A DNA stretch of 5,920 nt from an uncultured Chloroflexota bacterium (GTDB lineage: Bacteria; Chloroflexota; Anaerolineae; Aggregatilineales; Phototrophicaceae). The translations under genes were made by a program, and so were the position numbers. Positions 5,212 through 5,920 of this stretch are shown piece by piece. The stretch is from positions 1-5,920 of the forward strand of contig CALMDI010000338.1 in NCBI GenBank assembly GCA_937864975.1, read 5' to 3'. Each line of letters begins with the position of its first letter. Position 1 is the first letter of the stretch. The notes beneath the pieces are model-generated. The model was not told the origin of the DNA, did no database searches, and saw only the letters and a list, made by a program, of their open reading frames with translations.

Positions 5212-5458
5212 ATATTCGTAATTCAGGGGCATTGTGGATGTCTGGAGCCGCTGCTGACCCCGACATGCGTCGTCTGGCACGCGGGCTACCTGGGGGCGCT
5301 TCAGGAACACCCGCGCGAAAAATGTCGTCGATAGGCTGCTGTACCCGGTCACGGCGGCTCTCATTGTGTTCACCCCGTTTACGGGGCAGGCAGCGCTGCT
5401 GACGGGGATTCTGCTTTGCGCCCTCGTGCTGGTTCGCCTGGTGCGGCATCTGGAATAA
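5212..5458 (+). pseudogene. Possible frameshifted remnant of a small membrane protein
   Basis: In the frame ending at TAA 5456-5458, the last 40 codons read LLYPVTAALIVFTPFTGQ then AALLTGILLCALVLVRLV. This is two helix-like hydrophobic stretches with about three quarters G/C at third positions, like a real gene. The frame has no ATG, GTG or TTG in a useful place and is closed upstream at 5255. The adjacent frame is open from 5212 to a stop at 5329. The two would join if one A were removed from the AAAAA run at 5318-5322, giving ...QEHPRENVVDRLLYPV.... No clear start is found even then; ATG 5238 would need a second shift. It could be a decayed gene, a sequencing indel or chance. It ends 90 nt before the cyclase gene on the same strand. 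Confidence 0.3.
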
Positions 5459-5461
5459 AAT

Positions 5462-5490
5462 TTGAGGATACTCGCAAAACCGGACAGAAT
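5462..5490 (+). promoter_or_regulatory. Weak candidate promoter of the cyclase gene
   Basis: TTGAGG (5462-5467), a 17-nt spacer and CAGAAT (5485-5490) give four of six matches in each box, about 60 nt before the cyclase ATG. Matches this weak arise often by chance. It is listed because no better candidate lies between 5459 and 5548. Confidence 0.2.
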
Positions 5491-5548
5491 CAGGGCTCCA
5501 GTGTCTCCTGCGAGAATGGTTATTGGAGTTCGTGAAGGAGAAGGCGCG

Positions 5549-5920
5549 ATGGCAAAAGTAAAGTTCCAAAACAAGCTTGTCGATCCCGATACTGCATGGG
5601 GCGACTGGTTCACGACCAGCGCGTTTGCCGTGGACAAACGCCTGCGCCATATCTTCCGAATCCTGCCGCGCGACCCGCGCTGTAAGTTCTGCAATGCGCC
5701 GTTTCAGGGCATCGGTGGAAACCTGGTTCGAGCCTTCTTCGGCAAGCAGCGTTCGTCGTTGAATCCTCGTTTTTGTAACATGTGTGACGAGGCTTCGCGG
5801 CGGTTTCCGGGGGGAGCCGAAGTTGAAATGTCGATGCTGTTCGCGGACGTCCGCGGCTCGACGGCGCTCTCCGAGACGATGAGTCCCACCGAGTTCAGCC
5901 CGCTCATCAATCGGTTTTAC
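5549..5920 (+). CDS. Class III adenylate/guanylate cyclase with N-terminal CxxC...CxxC region, 3' end beyond window
   Basis: 124 codons are visible and the frame is still open at the right edge. AAGGAG (5535-5540) lies 8 nt before ATG 5549. The first 40 residues are soluble and basic. C45-KF-C48 and C76-NM-C79 form two CxxC pairs 27 residues apart, suggesting a zinc-binding ribbon. A short linker (PGGAEVEM) leads to SMLFADVRGSTALSE (95-109), the opening strand of a class III nucleotide cyclase. D100 corresponds to the first metal-binding Asp, and the FADVRGST segment is highly characteristic of the family. The start of the following helix (MSPTEFSPLINRFY) also fits. The second Asp, the substrate-specifying residues and any C-terminal domain are outside the window, so cAMP versus cGMP and intact activity cannot be judged. 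No membrane segment is seen, so it is probably cytoplasmic. The cysteine pairs may sense metal or redox state, or may only be structural. Confidence 0.88.
   Translation, partial: MAKVKFQNKLVDPDTAWGDWFTTSAFAVDKRLRHIFRILPRDPRCKFCNAPFQGIGGNLVRAFFGKQRSSLNPRFCNMCDEASRRFPGGAEVEMSMLFADVRGSTALSETMSPTEFSPLINRFY

Noticed and set aside
5113..5694. Minus-strand open frame of 193 codons across the divergent gap and cyclase start
   Set aside because: It runs antisense to the cyclase N-terminus, has a Ser/Arg/Thr-rich low-complexity composition and lacks a ribosome site. The cyclase frame carries clear family motifs.

Overview
The window looks like chromosomal DNA of a moderately GC-rich bacterium, most likely Chloroflexota or a related lineage. 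This placement is an inference. It rests on a Tat-exported two-domain multicopper oxidase paired with an N-terminally extended ZIP transporter, and on a class III nucleotide cyclase preceded by a CxxC...CxxC region. There are no rRNA or tRNA genes and no CRISPR array, and no gene here fixes the taxon.

Left part (1-2947), minus strand: a tight three-gene operon, read right to left. It encodes a Tat-secreted two-domain multicopper oxidase (1721-2878), a ZIP-family metal transporter with an extra extracellular N-terminal domain (528-1724, ATGA overlap), and a small four-helix membrane protein (13-519, GTG start, 8-nt gap). In front of it is a near-consensus promoter (TTGACA, 17 nt, AATAAT) whose spacer holds a TTTAG-N6-CTAAA dyad resembling DtxR/MntR operators. 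The reading is a metal-responsive operon that oxidises a metal outside the membrane and imports a divalent cation beside it. Which metal is not visible from sequence.

Middle (2948-3485): a non-coding stretch. Its main content is a 90-bp element at 3143-3232 with 17-bp terminal inverted repeats (one mismatch) and a perfect 9-bp direct repeat (TTTCCAACC) on both sides. This has the structure of a miniature inverted-repeat transposable element (MITE). To its right is an AT-rich patch with a CTAATA-N4-TATTAG dyad, then a leader with small hairpins.

3486-4181 (plus) is an unrecognised, probably cytoplasmic 231-residue protein. It converges on 4308-5096 (minus), an unrecognised exported protein with eight cysteines. 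A perfect 12-bp-stem hairpin at 4244-4271 separates the two and probably serves as a shared terminator.

Right part: a divergent intergenic region (5097-5548) contains a 17-bp dyad and a short coding-like hydrophobic stretch on the plus strand that lacks a start codon and may be a frameshifted remnant. A class III adenylate/guanylate cyclase gene begins at 5549 and runs off the right edge.
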